In this document: positions 8,529 to 16,281 of the stretch, in pieces | Layout: each line of letters begins with the position of its first letter | How positions within the stretch are numbered: position 1 is the first letter of the stretch | NCBI GenBank assembly: GCA_032718475.1 | Contig: JAUCBJ010004603.1 | Location: 1-32,774 of the forward strand | DNA: 32,774 nucleotides | Reading direction: 5' to 3' | Source of the DNA: Nemertoderma westbladi | Lineage: Eukaryota; Xenacoelomorpha; Nemertodermatida; Nemertodermatidae | Program-made: the position numbers and the translations under genes | Notes under the pieces: model-generated | The model's input: only the letters and a program-made list of their open reading frames with translations | Database searches by the model: none | Told to the model about the DNA's origin: nothing

Positions 8529-11471
8529 TTAAGAATGCTGTGCCGGCTTGTCAACAAAATTGCACCGCCACAACTCCCTATCACCCATGACATTTGCTAG
8601 ATCATCCGCATCTTTAAGGCCAGTGTCCTTTAAGATGCGTCTCAAGAAAGTCATGGGCTGTCCACCATGCTTATTTACTCCATGAGGCTGCCAAAGTACA
8701 AGATTATGCACTGGCTGGTCCTCACGGCGAAAGCAATGTCCTGCAAAGCGGAGGCGATTTTGTTCTAGTGTCAAGCTTGGGGGAACCAATGAGACACCTC
8801 CAATGTTATATAGTGTCTGGTTGGAGATGTGTGCATTGTACTTGACACAATGTACCCGGCGTAGCATTCTTGTGAATGTGCCATCCAGAGATTTGGTGTC
8901 CTCAGCAGTTAGAGCCCAGCATGGACTCCCGTAGAGGAGTACTGGAACTACTGCTGCTCTAAATAATCGGACCTTAAGTTTCCGATTAATTCTAGGTGAC
9001 TTCCAAATCCTGGAAAGCCTATTCAAGGCTGCCCATGCCTTTCCCTTACGTATTCGAAGGTCCTCACCTGACTTCCGGATCCATGATCCCAGGTAACAGA
9101 AGTCGTCCACATGCTCAAGCATACCATCCTTTGAGCTTATGCTCATCCGATCAGAGACTTGCTGAGGACTTTCAAAGTTAACTGTCAGAATTTTGGTCTT
9201 TCTGGAGTTAATAAAAAGACCAACACTAGAAGCAGCATGTTCTAATGAGCTGAGGAGCCGCTGGGCTCCCTCTAATGATTCTGAGAGTACTCCTAAGTCA
9301 TCAGCAAAGCCTAGATCAGTTAGGTACTTGGCAGGATTTCCTCGACTTCTGGAGCCAGTAGGTGGAGTTATCATCACCCCATCATCATTATGATGATCTA
9401 AGGACATGCGTAGAACATAGTCAACCACAATAATGAACAAGAATGGTGCAAGTGTGTCTCCTTGGAGGACGCCCCATAACACTTCAAATGGTTCTGTGTC
9501 ACCGTCAACAGTAGACACAAATGTTGTCGAACCATCGTATACTGATCTGATTGCTGCAATAATTTCATCAGGAATCCCATATAATGAAAGTATGCTGAAC
9601 ATACGTGAGCGAGAGACTGAATCAAAGGCCTTGAAGAAGTCAACAAAGATAACAGCCAGATGCCTGTCTTTCTTTTTTGATAACTCTTCAATTATCCTTC
9701 TAAGTGCCAAAATGGGCTCCATGGTCCCACGACCTTTACGGAACCCATTCTGATTTCCACGTAGCAGTCTCTCAATGGGATCCCTGATGCGATTTAATAG
9801 AATTCTATTGTATAGTTTTGCAGCAATCGAGATCAATGAGATTCCCCGAAAAGAACCATAGAGTGTTAGGTTGCCCTTCTTGGGAACTGGCACCAACTTA
9901 TTTGTTTTCATTTCTTGTGGGACTCTTGTTGTACGGTACATGTCTACTATGATGGGATAGATGAGCTTTAAACACTCAGGTATTTTAAAGACCTCAGGGG
10001 GAACACCATCTACTCCACTGGCACGATTGGTCTTAATGCTCTTTGCAGCAGCCTTCACTTCTGCAAAGGAGATATCGCCAATGGGAATATCTGGGAGTAC
10101 AGACTCAGACACTTTTACTTCTATAAAGTTATCAGGCAATACCCTGTCATTATTGAGGAGCTTTTCAAAGTGGGCTTTCCAACCATTGAGGCGATCGGCT
10201 GGTGATTCAGCCTTAACCTTGGTGGTTGGTTGGCTTTTCCGCCCAGTAAGCAGATTGATCGATTTCCATGCCTGGGATGATTGCCTGCTGTCGTCAGCAT
10301 CATTAATGGCATCAACCTGTTGGTTTATTAGCTCCTGTAGATTAACAGAGTACTGCCTGTTCAGGGACCTAGATGCAGCTTTAACTGCATTCTTGGCTGC
10401 TGTAGTCTGTTTGAGTCGGGACTCTTTCTGCGCCTTATGAAGGTCATTTCGGCACTTCTGAATTTTGTTGTCAGTCCAGGGGGCCCTTTTCCTGTTTCGA
10501 GGGTATACAGGAACTGTTTCTGCAGCTGCTAACTTAACTGCTTCTGTAAAGGCAGTATAGCCCTCACAGTGATCTGCCGCCTCAGAGGCAAGAGCCTCAT
10601 ACCTGTTGCTCAGCTGTAGTGTGAAGCTGGATCTCACACTTGGCTGTTGCAACAGAGAGGACCAGTCATGCCGTGGCAAGGCAGATTTCGTTGTTCTGCT
10701 AGCACGCAGACTAAGTCTTACCTTGGCCACAATAAGGCGGTGATCACTGGAGAAGGGTCGAAGTGTAAATGCATTACAGTCTTGTATAGAGCTCCTGTAT
10801 TTCCTACGAAACAGAATATGGTCTATCTGGGACTTGTGACCACTGGGTCCACTATGAGTCCATAGCTTTCCAGTTCGCTTCTTGAACTGGGTTCCAGCCG
10901 AAAACAATCCATTTCCAGAGATAAAATCCTGAAGATGGACAGAATTTCGGTTAACACTATTGCTATAGACCCAGGGCGATGTAGGTGATTGATGCAGACT
11001 TGCATTAAAGTCTCCCAGGAATGTTAAGAATGCATGCTGATCCACTCCATCAGTTGCTGCTTGTAGATTGTGGTAGAAATTTTCCACCTCCTCTACAGGG
11101 GCAACACTAGTTGGAGAGTAGCACACAATCAGAACCACCTTAGGAAACTTCTTAGCCAGTCTTCCAGAACATGAGAAGTGGCAACGGATGATGCGGTTAG
11201 AGATTTGGTCTATTTTGTCCAATGCTGCATGTGCAGTTGGATTCATCAATAGACCAATTCCACCATTGCCACTATCAACTGCTGACGCGAGGGCGAGTCG
11301 CCAACCGCCCCCCATGTCCTTAATCAGAACCTCATCAGTCTGTCCAGTCTGCATTCGGTGCTCTTGAACACCCACTGCGCTAAGAGAAAGCTTATCTGCC
11401 AAGGCAGTCAGTTCACCTTGTCGCATTGGGGACCCGAGTGTTAGGGTGTTTACTGAGGCTAGTCTAGTGAC
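8529..11471 (-). CDS. LINE ORF2: EEP endonuclease + reverse transcriptase
   Basis: The ATG is at 11426, giving 965 codons, but the frame is open upstream to a TAA at 11472-11474. The 15 codons before the ATG read TRLASVNTLTLGSP, which looks like the first strand of the endonuclease, so translation probably enters from upstream. Numbered from the ATG, the endonuclease has QEHRM (about 22), FLGDFNASL (about 139), SQIDHIL (about 201) and SSDHR (about 227). The reverse transcriptase has FRGISLIS (about 525), VDFFKAFDSV (about 597), LQGDTLAPFLF (about 658) and the catalytic FADD (about 708). The C-terminus carries the FAGHCFRREDQ block and has no zinc knuckle. All catalytic motifs are present and no internal stop is seen. 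The protein would nick target DNA and prime reverse transcription there. The 342-951 copy comes from the same family. Confidence 0.93.
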   Translation of the reverse strand, partial: VTRLASVNTLTLGSPMRQGELTALADKLSLSAVGVQEHRMQTGQTDEVLIKDMGGGWRLALASAVDSGNGGIGLLMNPTAHAALDKIDQISNRIIRCHFSCSGRLAKKFPKVVLIVCYSPTSVAPVEEVENFYHNLQAATDGVDQHAFLTFLGDFNASLHQSPTSPWVYSNSVNRNSVHLQDFISGNGLFSAGTQFKKRTGKLWTHSGPSGHKSQIDHILFRRKYRSSIQDCNAFTLRPFSSDHRLIVAKVRLSLRASRTTKSALPRHDWSSLLQQPSVRSSFTLQLSNRYEALASEAADHCEGYTAFTEAVKLAAAETVPVYPRNRKRAPWTDNKIQKCRNDLHKAQKESRLKQTTAAKNAVKAASRSLNRQYSVNLQELINQQVDAINDADDSRQSSQAWKSINLLTGRKSQPTTKVKAESPADRLNGWKAHFEKLLNNDRVLPDNFIEVKVSESVLPDIPIGDISFAEVKAAAKSIKTNRASGVDGVPPEVFKIPECLKLIYPIIVDMYRTTRVPQEMKTNKLVPVPKKGNLTLYGSFRGISLISIAAKLYNRILLNRIRDPIERLLRGNQNGFRKGRGTMEPILALRRIIEELSKKKDRHLAVIFVDFFKAFDSVSRSRMFSILSLYGIPDEIIAAIRSVYDGSTTFVSTVDGDTEPFEVLWGVLQGDTLAPFLFIIVVDYVLRMSLDHHNDDGVMITPPTGSRSRGNPAKYLTDLGFADDLGVLSESLEGAQRLLSSLEHAASSVGLFINSRKTKILTVNFESPQQVSDRMSISSKDGMLEHVDDFCYLGSWIRKSGEDLRIRKGKAWAALNRLSRIWKSPRINRKLKVRLFRAAVVPVLLYGSPCWALTAEDTKSLDGTFTRMLRRVHCVKYNAHISNQTLYNIGGVSLVPPSLTLEQNRLRFAGHCFRREDQPVHNLVLWQPHGVNKHGGQPMTFLRRILKDTGLKDADDLANVMGDRELWRCNFVDKPAQHS

Positions 11472-11825
11472 TTACCTCAGATTCACCAATGGCTTTGTTG
11501 GTCGGGGTGGAACATGAGAGTAGCCTCCAACTCCAGAATCCATCTCCCCATCACAATCTGGCCTCCCTGGTGACCCAGGGTTTGGGCCAGAAAGGTCATC
11601 AGGAAAGGGACTCAAAGAATTGTTGGCTGCTCTCTCTCCAGTAGGGGGTGAGACAGGCAGCCGGTCAGGAGTTAACTGACGCCTGTGAGGCCGATTGTGT
11701 CCGGTAATTCCACTGGCCTCTAGTGGCCGGACCTCCGCATTGCTAATGTAATCCATAGTGGGGGTTGGGGGGTGCTTTTTTGCCGAGTCAGCTCTCGGGG
11801 CAAATACCACACCCTGGTTTGCCAT
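11472..11825 (-). CDS. LINE ORF1-like N-terminal segment, same frame as ORF2
   Basis: From ATG 11825 (MANQGVVF) the frame codes for 117 residues and stops at TAA 11472-11474. The product is rich in Pro, Ser, Gly and Arg (HPPTPTMDYIS, RRQLTPDRLPVSPPTGER, GPNPGSPGRP) with no zinc knuckle or coiled coil. It lies in exactly the same reading frame as ORF2, separated from it by this one stop codon. It may therefore be the natural N-terminus of a single ~1,100-residue protein, reached by readthrough or broken by one nonsense mutation. I do not recognise a domain in it. Confidence 0.5.
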   Translation of the reverse strand: MANQGVVFAPRADSAKKHPPTPTMDYISNAEVRPLEASGITGHNRPHRRQLTPDRLPVSPPTGERAANNSLSPFPDDLSGPNPGSPGRPDCDGEMDSGVGGYSHVPPRPTKPLVNLR

Positions 11826-12247
11826 TCCAAAGGGTGGGTGTCGCAATGGAGTCAGATATGAGGCCCATCACCCATATCTACTCTGGCGTACATGACCCAC
11901 CATTGGCTGTTGCAGCTCATCCGCTGGGTCATGCCCTGTACCCTTGCTGCCAGGTGCAGGTCGCAGTGAAGTGCCCTCAGAGTGGACATGAGAACACTCT
12001 ACTCCTAACCAGCCATTGGTAGATCACCATCTGCCTGGTCAGGCCATATACCCCTGCAGCCAAGTATATGGGTCCTTAATCCAGGACCAAGGGCGTCCTT
12101 ATCCCAGAACGAAGGGGGTCCTAGTTACAGGACCAGATTTGCCCTAGTAAGAGGGTCTATGCAGCTACAGGTGGCACCTCCTTTATGCTGCATGGAGGTG
12201 GCAAGTTTTCTTGATCAATGACCTAGAATACCTGACCTGACCTTAAA
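11826..12247 (-). other. LINE 5' untranslated leader
   Basis: About 420 bp between the 5' end of the element and ORF1. It is GC-richer than the flanks and has repeated CAGGACCA/CCAGGAC-like words near 12060-12145. Internal promoters of LINEs lie in this region in other families; no defined promoter element is recognisable here. Confidence 0.5.
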
Positions 12248-12257
12248 TCTGTCTCGC
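12248..12257. repeat. target-site duplication, right copy
   Basis: TCTGTCTCGC, identical to 8478-8487. It is followed directly by resumed GCGAATTTTGTTCCTAT array sequence. Confidence 0.85.
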
Positions 12258-12261
12258 AAAT

Positions 12262-12300
12262 CTATTGCGAATTTTGTTCCTATGACAGCGAATTTTGTTA
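12262..12300 (+). repeat. GCGAATTTTGTTCCTAT minisatellite, continuation
   Basis: Two further copies of the motif found at 8385-8465, separated from it only by the LINE. Confidence 0.75.
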
Positions 12301-12804
12301 CACTCACAATTACAGTACTGCAGTAGCTAGACTTGCTGCGGTAGATGAAAAACAACAGGCATTATTAGATTGAATAGGAAACTTTTACTTACTTCGAGAA
12401 TCATTAACATAAATTAATTTTGCTTTATAAATTATCTTACCGCCAGTATTTTCAACCCGCTATAGTGGTGCACATTGAGCGCAAGTGAAATAATTTATAG
12501 TTTATTGTTTTGGTTAGAAAACACCGCCACTGTAACCTGCTTGCTCCTTTCCATTAATGTTCTTAATTAAATTAAGCTAAATCGCAAGTATTGGGCAAGT
12601 GTCCTATTCGTAAACTGGCCTATTGGGCATATATAGATACCGGTACTGGCGGTACTGTAACAAATAATAATTGTTTGATTTCGAATTTTTACATCCTATG
12701 CTTATTGCATAGTTGGATTAATTGTAAACTACACGACATTAAGTAAGATAAACTAAATATAACTTAGTAATAAATAATACAATCCAGAAACTGAAAGTAA
12801 CTTA
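12301..12804. other. core between inverted minisatellite blocks
   Basis: AT-rich, no credible gene. Positions 12500-12540 (GTTTATTGTTTTGGTTAGA, then TGTAACCTG) match part of the dispersed repeat at 29290-29328 and the reverse complement near 6250-6292. This links the core to that repeat family. Confidence 0.5.
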
Positions 12805-13003
12805 CAGAGATTGGAACAAAGTTCGCATTGATAGGAGGAGGAACAAACAAAGTTCGCAATAATTGGAACATAATTATCCTTGAAAATTCGATAGGAACAT
12901 AGTTCGCAAGGAGAGGAACAAAGTTCGCTATGCGTTGGAACAAAATTCGCAAAAATGCATTAAGAACAAAATTCGCAAAATATCAATAGGAGCAAAATTC
13001 GCG
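12805..13003 (-). repeat. inverted copies of the GCGAATTTTGTTCC motif
   Basis: At least eight degenerate copies of GGAACAAAATTCGC (or AAGTTCGC) lie here. This is the reverse complement of the motif at 8385-8465 and 12262-12300, so the two blocks form an inner inverted repeat around 12301-12804. Confidence 0.8.
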
Positions 13004-13193
13004 CCACTAGTACAGTACAGTCAGATCGTAGGCCCTACACGAACACGAGTAGGCCTACAGCAATAACACTAACTTATTTACTATATTGTTTTATCGTTTT
13101 GCAATTTGTTAGTATTTTACTAACGGTACATTTAAAAAGTGAAATGTCGCTCTCTACTAGGTCTTGGATGTTGGATGAAGAAATTGGCCATGT

Positions 13194-13209
13194 TTAGAAG
13201 TCAATCAGT
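13194..13209. repeat. 16-bp target-site duplication, left copy
   Basis: TTAGAAGTCAATCAGT here is identical to 13973-13988 and brackets the truncated LINE at 13210-13972. Confidence 0.85.
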
Positions 13210-13679
13210 TAAAGTTGGTCCATTTGAAAGACATTGATAAAGTAAAGGGGTTATTTGTCAAGAGAGTTTTGGGTCTACACACGTCAGCCTCAACCACACT
13301 TGCGCTAAAGCTCATAGGTGAACGCACTTTTGTGGAAGATATTATTAATAAATCTCCACAGATATTTAAACCAAACATTGTTCTGGAATACCGATTGTTC
13401 AGGCGCGAACGGGAGGATAACTTTATTGCGGAGGGCTTCAGTAACGGACCAGGATTCACTAGCTCTACATGGAAGGCACCCGGTCAGAAATACCGTTCGT
13501 TAGTCATGCGCACAACGGCCCATGGTTTCCACCACAAGTTGTGTTGCAACCGCCAGCCCTTCCACACACGATCGCCACAGTGTGTGTGTAGTTTCTGTGC
13601 GCTCTCCTGCGAGGACCGCTACCATGTACTCAGGTGTACTTCGACCCCACCCTTGTCCCAGCTAGCCAATCTGCCATAA
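13210..13679 (+). pseudogene. C-terminal fragment of a LINE reverse transcriptase with CCHC knuckle
   Basis: The frame is open from before the insertion point to a TAA at 13677-13679, about 155 codons belonging to the element. The segment FVKRVLGLHTSASTTLA followed by a GERTFVEDI block is typical of the region after the reverse transcriptase thumb in many LINEs. Near the end, CSFCALSCEDRYHVLRC gives C-x2-C-x8-H-x3-C spacing, like the C-terminal zinc knuckle of R2-type and related elements. The catalytic domain is absent because of 5' truncation, so it is not functional alone. It has no start codon of its own. Confidence 0.65.
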
Positions 13680-13972
13680 CATAATTTTCATATTTTATCT
13701 CGAAGTTTACTGACCGGCCTTTTAATAAATAAATAAACTTCATTATTAAGTCACAAACTCGTTGCCTTTTATAGAAATACCATGTCCTCCCCGCCAGCAC
13801 ACGCCCATTTTGTTTGTAGTAATTTTAACTTCATTGACCGGCCTTTTAATAAATAAATAAAGCTCATATTTTGTAAAATAAATATTCGATAGTTATTAAT
13901 GTAGTGCAAATTTATAAATATTATCTGTGCATTTCAATTTTACCCCGAAAGGGGGTGTACATTAAACTATTA
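13210..13972 (+). mobile_element. 5'-truncated LINE insertion, 763 bp
   Basis: It is bounded by a perfect 16-bp direct repeat. Only the 3' end of the element is present: the C-terminal part of the reverse transcriptase ORF, then a ~290-bp 3' UTR. Within the 3' UTR, TGACCGGCCTTTTAATAAAT recurs at 13711 and 13835, 124 bp apart, as though the tail region was duplicated. This family differs from the LINEs at 8488 and 16282. Confidence 0.8.
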
Positions 13973-13988
13973 TTAGAAGTCAATCAGT
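13973..13988. repeat. 16-bp target-site duplication, right copy
   Basis: TTAGAAGTCAATCAGT, identical to 13194-13209. Confidence 0.85.
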
Positions 13989-14423
13989 CAATATGCTGAC
14001 GCAAATAAATGTAAATTTTTGAAGATTTAAGGAAAGCAAATAAGTTAGGGTGTGTGATAAAAGCCTACAAGATACTAATGATATATAGCAGTATATACTG
14101 TAGGCCTATGATATATGTCAAGGGGGAAATATATTTGCAGCCATTGTTGCTATTATTTGATTATACTATATTATTGTAAAAAAACTTTTCCATCAATAAT
14201 TATTAATTATTGTAAAAATATTATTAATCAATAATTATTACTGTAATAATTATTGTAAAAAATATCCCTGCTGTGTTGGAGGGTTGTAGTTTTATATTGC
14301 TGTATTATCTGAAACTGCAAACCATATAGCTGTATAGCCTAGACAGGATGACGGGTTAACAACAGTACCCCAGCCCTATCAGGTCAGCTCAGTATCTGGA
14401 ATGAACCGCTGGAAAATATATTA
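13989..14423. other. AT-rich spacer
   Basis: No gene visible. 14190-14270 contains overlapping AATAATTATT words that could form local hairpins. Nothing else is recognised. Confidence 0.5.
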
Positions 14424-14735
14424 ATTTTCTTATTTAAGAAAAATATATACATAAAATTTTTTAAATAAGAAATAAGTTCAACTCCTAAATAGGAAGTCCA
14501 AAAAATATTTCCTATATAAGAAATTCTCGGAAAAAGTAACGGATAGTTAAAAAATAGTAAAAAAACAGATAGTTTTTTTTCTAGTTTTCACAACAAACGT
14601 AGTTTAGATTATCCTCCAATAACCAGGAATTCAAATATGCCGCTAAAATTTATTTCAAAAGATAACGACGAAAATGTTCAGAAAAATGGCAAAAAATTCC
14701 TATATAGGAAGAAAAAAAACTTCCTATTTAAGAAA
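14424..14735 (-). repeat. right arm of fold-back-like inverted repeat
   Basis: Reverse complement of 7945-8278 at roughly 90 percent by eye, with small indels near 14550-14575. It also holds TTCCTATATAGGAA-type palindromes (about 14508 and about 14698). Together the arms enclose about 6.1 kb, or about 2.4 kb before the 3.76-kb LINE insertion. Confidence 0.85.
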
Positions 14736-14739
14736 CCTA

Positions 14740-15530
14740 CCCTAAATGCCAGCTGCATAGCATCTTCCAAATAACTTGTAATCTGCCGATTGCCAGATTG
14801 TTTAAGATAGTGTCAGATAGATCAGTCCCCTCCTTAACATTTTTAAAATTATGTTTACAGGTTTATTAAAAATGTTATGGGCCCTTAATTTGAATAAAAA
14901 AACTTGTTTCTATCACATTTGATAGTTTGAATCTCAGCAGCTCAGTAACAACACCTTTCCCAAGTGGCTATTTTTGGACCGATTTCTATCAAATTTTACA
15001 CACAGACATTCTGTTACCTATACGTGTAACCTCATATAACTATAATTGTATAACATACACCCCAGGCAGGCACTACCAGGCAGGCAGCCAGGTCGTGCAT
15101 TTAATGTGGTGAAATTTTACGGCAGAAGAGGGCGATATGCCCTTCGCGCAGCACGTGAAAATACTGTCATTTCTAGAAAGGTACTTGACATAATTTGACC
15201 ATTGGATTATCAGTACCGGTATATAGGGCCTACTACTGCACTACCAATACAGCATGATATTGTTCATTTCTAATTTTTTAATGCGGCTCTAATCAAAAAA
15301 AATTTTGTCACCGACCGTCTAAGATGTAAGAAATTGGATGGACCTTCGGCAGTTCGGGCCAACGTCAATTCGCACGTTTTAAATTTTGTTATAATTTGAT
15401 TGTTTAGCATTTTAGACACATCTTGTCAGGTCAACATAAAACATTCTGTTGAAGATGAATACCGGTATCATCCTTCCTTACCAATTCCACTCTAAATTCA
15501 TTTATATGTATTTATTTTCCGATATATATG
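14740..15530. other. unassigned intronic/intergenic sequence
   Basis: Mostly AT-rich. A short CAGGCAGGCA repeat lies near 15062-15085. No coding frame or RNA gene is convincing. Confidence 0.5.
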
Positions 15531-15594
15531 GGGTTGTCCATAAAGGACGCCCGAGTAAATCCCAGACCCCCCCCCCCCCTCCCTCCCTCCCCAC
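15531..15594 (-). repeat. TTGTCCATAAAGGACG element end and G-quadruplex-prone tract
   Basis: GGGGTTGTCCATAAAGGACG at 15530-15549 resembles a repeat terminus common in many animal genomes (recalled, not searched). It is followed at 15567-15593 by 13 C residues and further CCCT runs. On the minus strand this gives at least four runs of three or more G, enough for a G-quadruplex. Confidence 0.5.
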
Positions 15595-15872
15595 AGCCCC
15601 ATCAATATAATAATATAATAATTAACACTCTACATAATTAACCCAAATTGCAGGGGGTATTTTATGGCCGATTCTGGTAACCCGTTACAGTTACAATGAT
15701 AAATTAATATTATAGCATGCGGTATTATGCTAAATATAAAAAAGCGAAAATTTGAGGTTCCAAATTACCTACCTTACCCTCCTCCGGACGTCCTTCATGG
15801 AGGATCCCGATCATTTAACCGCTATTAAATTTACAACATATCTGATTTATTTTATAATTATTATAATTGCAG

Positions 15873-16065
15873 ACGACGCTGATGAATCGAATGTTGCTTT
15901 AGAGTTAAACAACAAACAATGTTACTGTGGACGGCGTCACTACCTGCACCACATGCAGGGCGATATTATCTTGGCGATGGTTAAATGCGACCATTGTAAT
16001 AGGTTGTTTCATTCGGAATGCATCGCTTCCCAATTCCCTGTACTCCACGGGGATTCGTCGTTCCA
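15873..16065 (+). CDS. predicted gene, exon 2: PHD-like zinc finger
   Basis: The exon is bounded by ATAATTGCAG (acceptor, 15871-15872) and GTAAGT (strong donor, 16066). It codes for an acidic lead (DADESNVALE) and a zinc-binding pattern: CYCG, then about 20 residues on VKCDHCNRLFHSEC. The C-x-C, C-x2-C and H-x2-C pairs match the first six ligands of a PHD finger, which usually reads histone H3 tails or serves as an interaction module. The last C-x2-C pair would be expected after FQ, but the predicted third exon lacks it. The finger may thus be incomplete, or the true third exon lies elsewhere. The reading phase is consistent with exon 1 at 7248-7830. Confidence 0.55.
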
Positions 16066-16127
16066 GTAAGTTAATTATATGTTAATTATACATAATGATG
16101 TCAATAAGTTACAATATTTTTGTGTAG

Positions 16128-16152
16128 ATATCGCGTGAATAAAACGTTTTGA
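16128..16152 (+). CDS. predicted gene, exon 3 (terminal)
   Basis: A 62-bp intron (GTAAGT at 16066, TTTTTGTGTAG at 16117-16127) leads to a frame that adds YRVNKTF and stops at TGA 16150-16152. AATAAA lies at 16218-16223, 66 bp downstream. The phase is correct. The tail has no Cys, where a PHD finger would have Y-x-C-x2-C. Confidence 0.4.
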
Positions 16153-16217
16153 ATCATAAACAATGCGAGTTGTGTTCGTACGTTCGAGATATGTACGTGG
16201 GAAGAAAATGTGGAACA

Positions 16218-16223
16218 AATAAA
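16218..16223 (+). terminator. poly(A) signal candidate AATAAA
   Basis: AATAAA lies 66 bp after the predicted stop at 16152 and about 30 bp before the first satellite unit. A second AATAAA at 16138 overlaps the predicted last exon. Confidence 0.4.
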
Positions 16224-16249
16224 TCTTATCCATGAAATAACCTTGATCG

Positions 16250-16281
16250 CTAGGGGGCGTACTAATTGAGAGTATTTATGC
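16250..16281 (+). repeat. first unit of the 39-bp satellite, left of the LINE insertion
   Basis: CGCTAGGGGGCGTACTAATT followed by GAGAGTATTTATGC is a single satellite unit, cut by the LINE. The array resumes at 18753 as if nothing were missing (TATGC at 16277-16281 and again at 18750-18754). Confidence 0.9.

Larger units (their letters stand above)
8488..12247 (-). mobile_element. nearly full-length LINE, 3,760 bp, with target duplication
   Basis: Read on the minus strand, the element has a ~420-bp 5' leader (12247 to 11826), a small ORF1, a long ORF2 with endonuclease and reverse transcriptase, a ~30-bp 3' UTR and a short (TAG)n tail ending at 8488. A perfect 10-bp duplication, TCTGTCTCGC, flanks it (8478-8487 and 12248-12257). 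The very short 3' UTR and trinucleotide tail, with no poly(A), resemble RTE-type or Nimb-type LINEs, but I leave the clade open. The intact ORF2 and perfect duplication suggest a fairly recent insertion. Its target was the GCGAATTTTGTTCCTAT array. Confidence 0.9.

Noticed and set aside
9961-10440. 159-codon plus-strand ORF
   Set aside because: Antisense shadow of the LINE reverse transcriptase frame; no recognisable domain of its own.
14190-14270. AATAATTATT cluster as a replication or matrix-attachment element
   Set aside because: Only AT-rich low complexity; nothing specific supports such a role.
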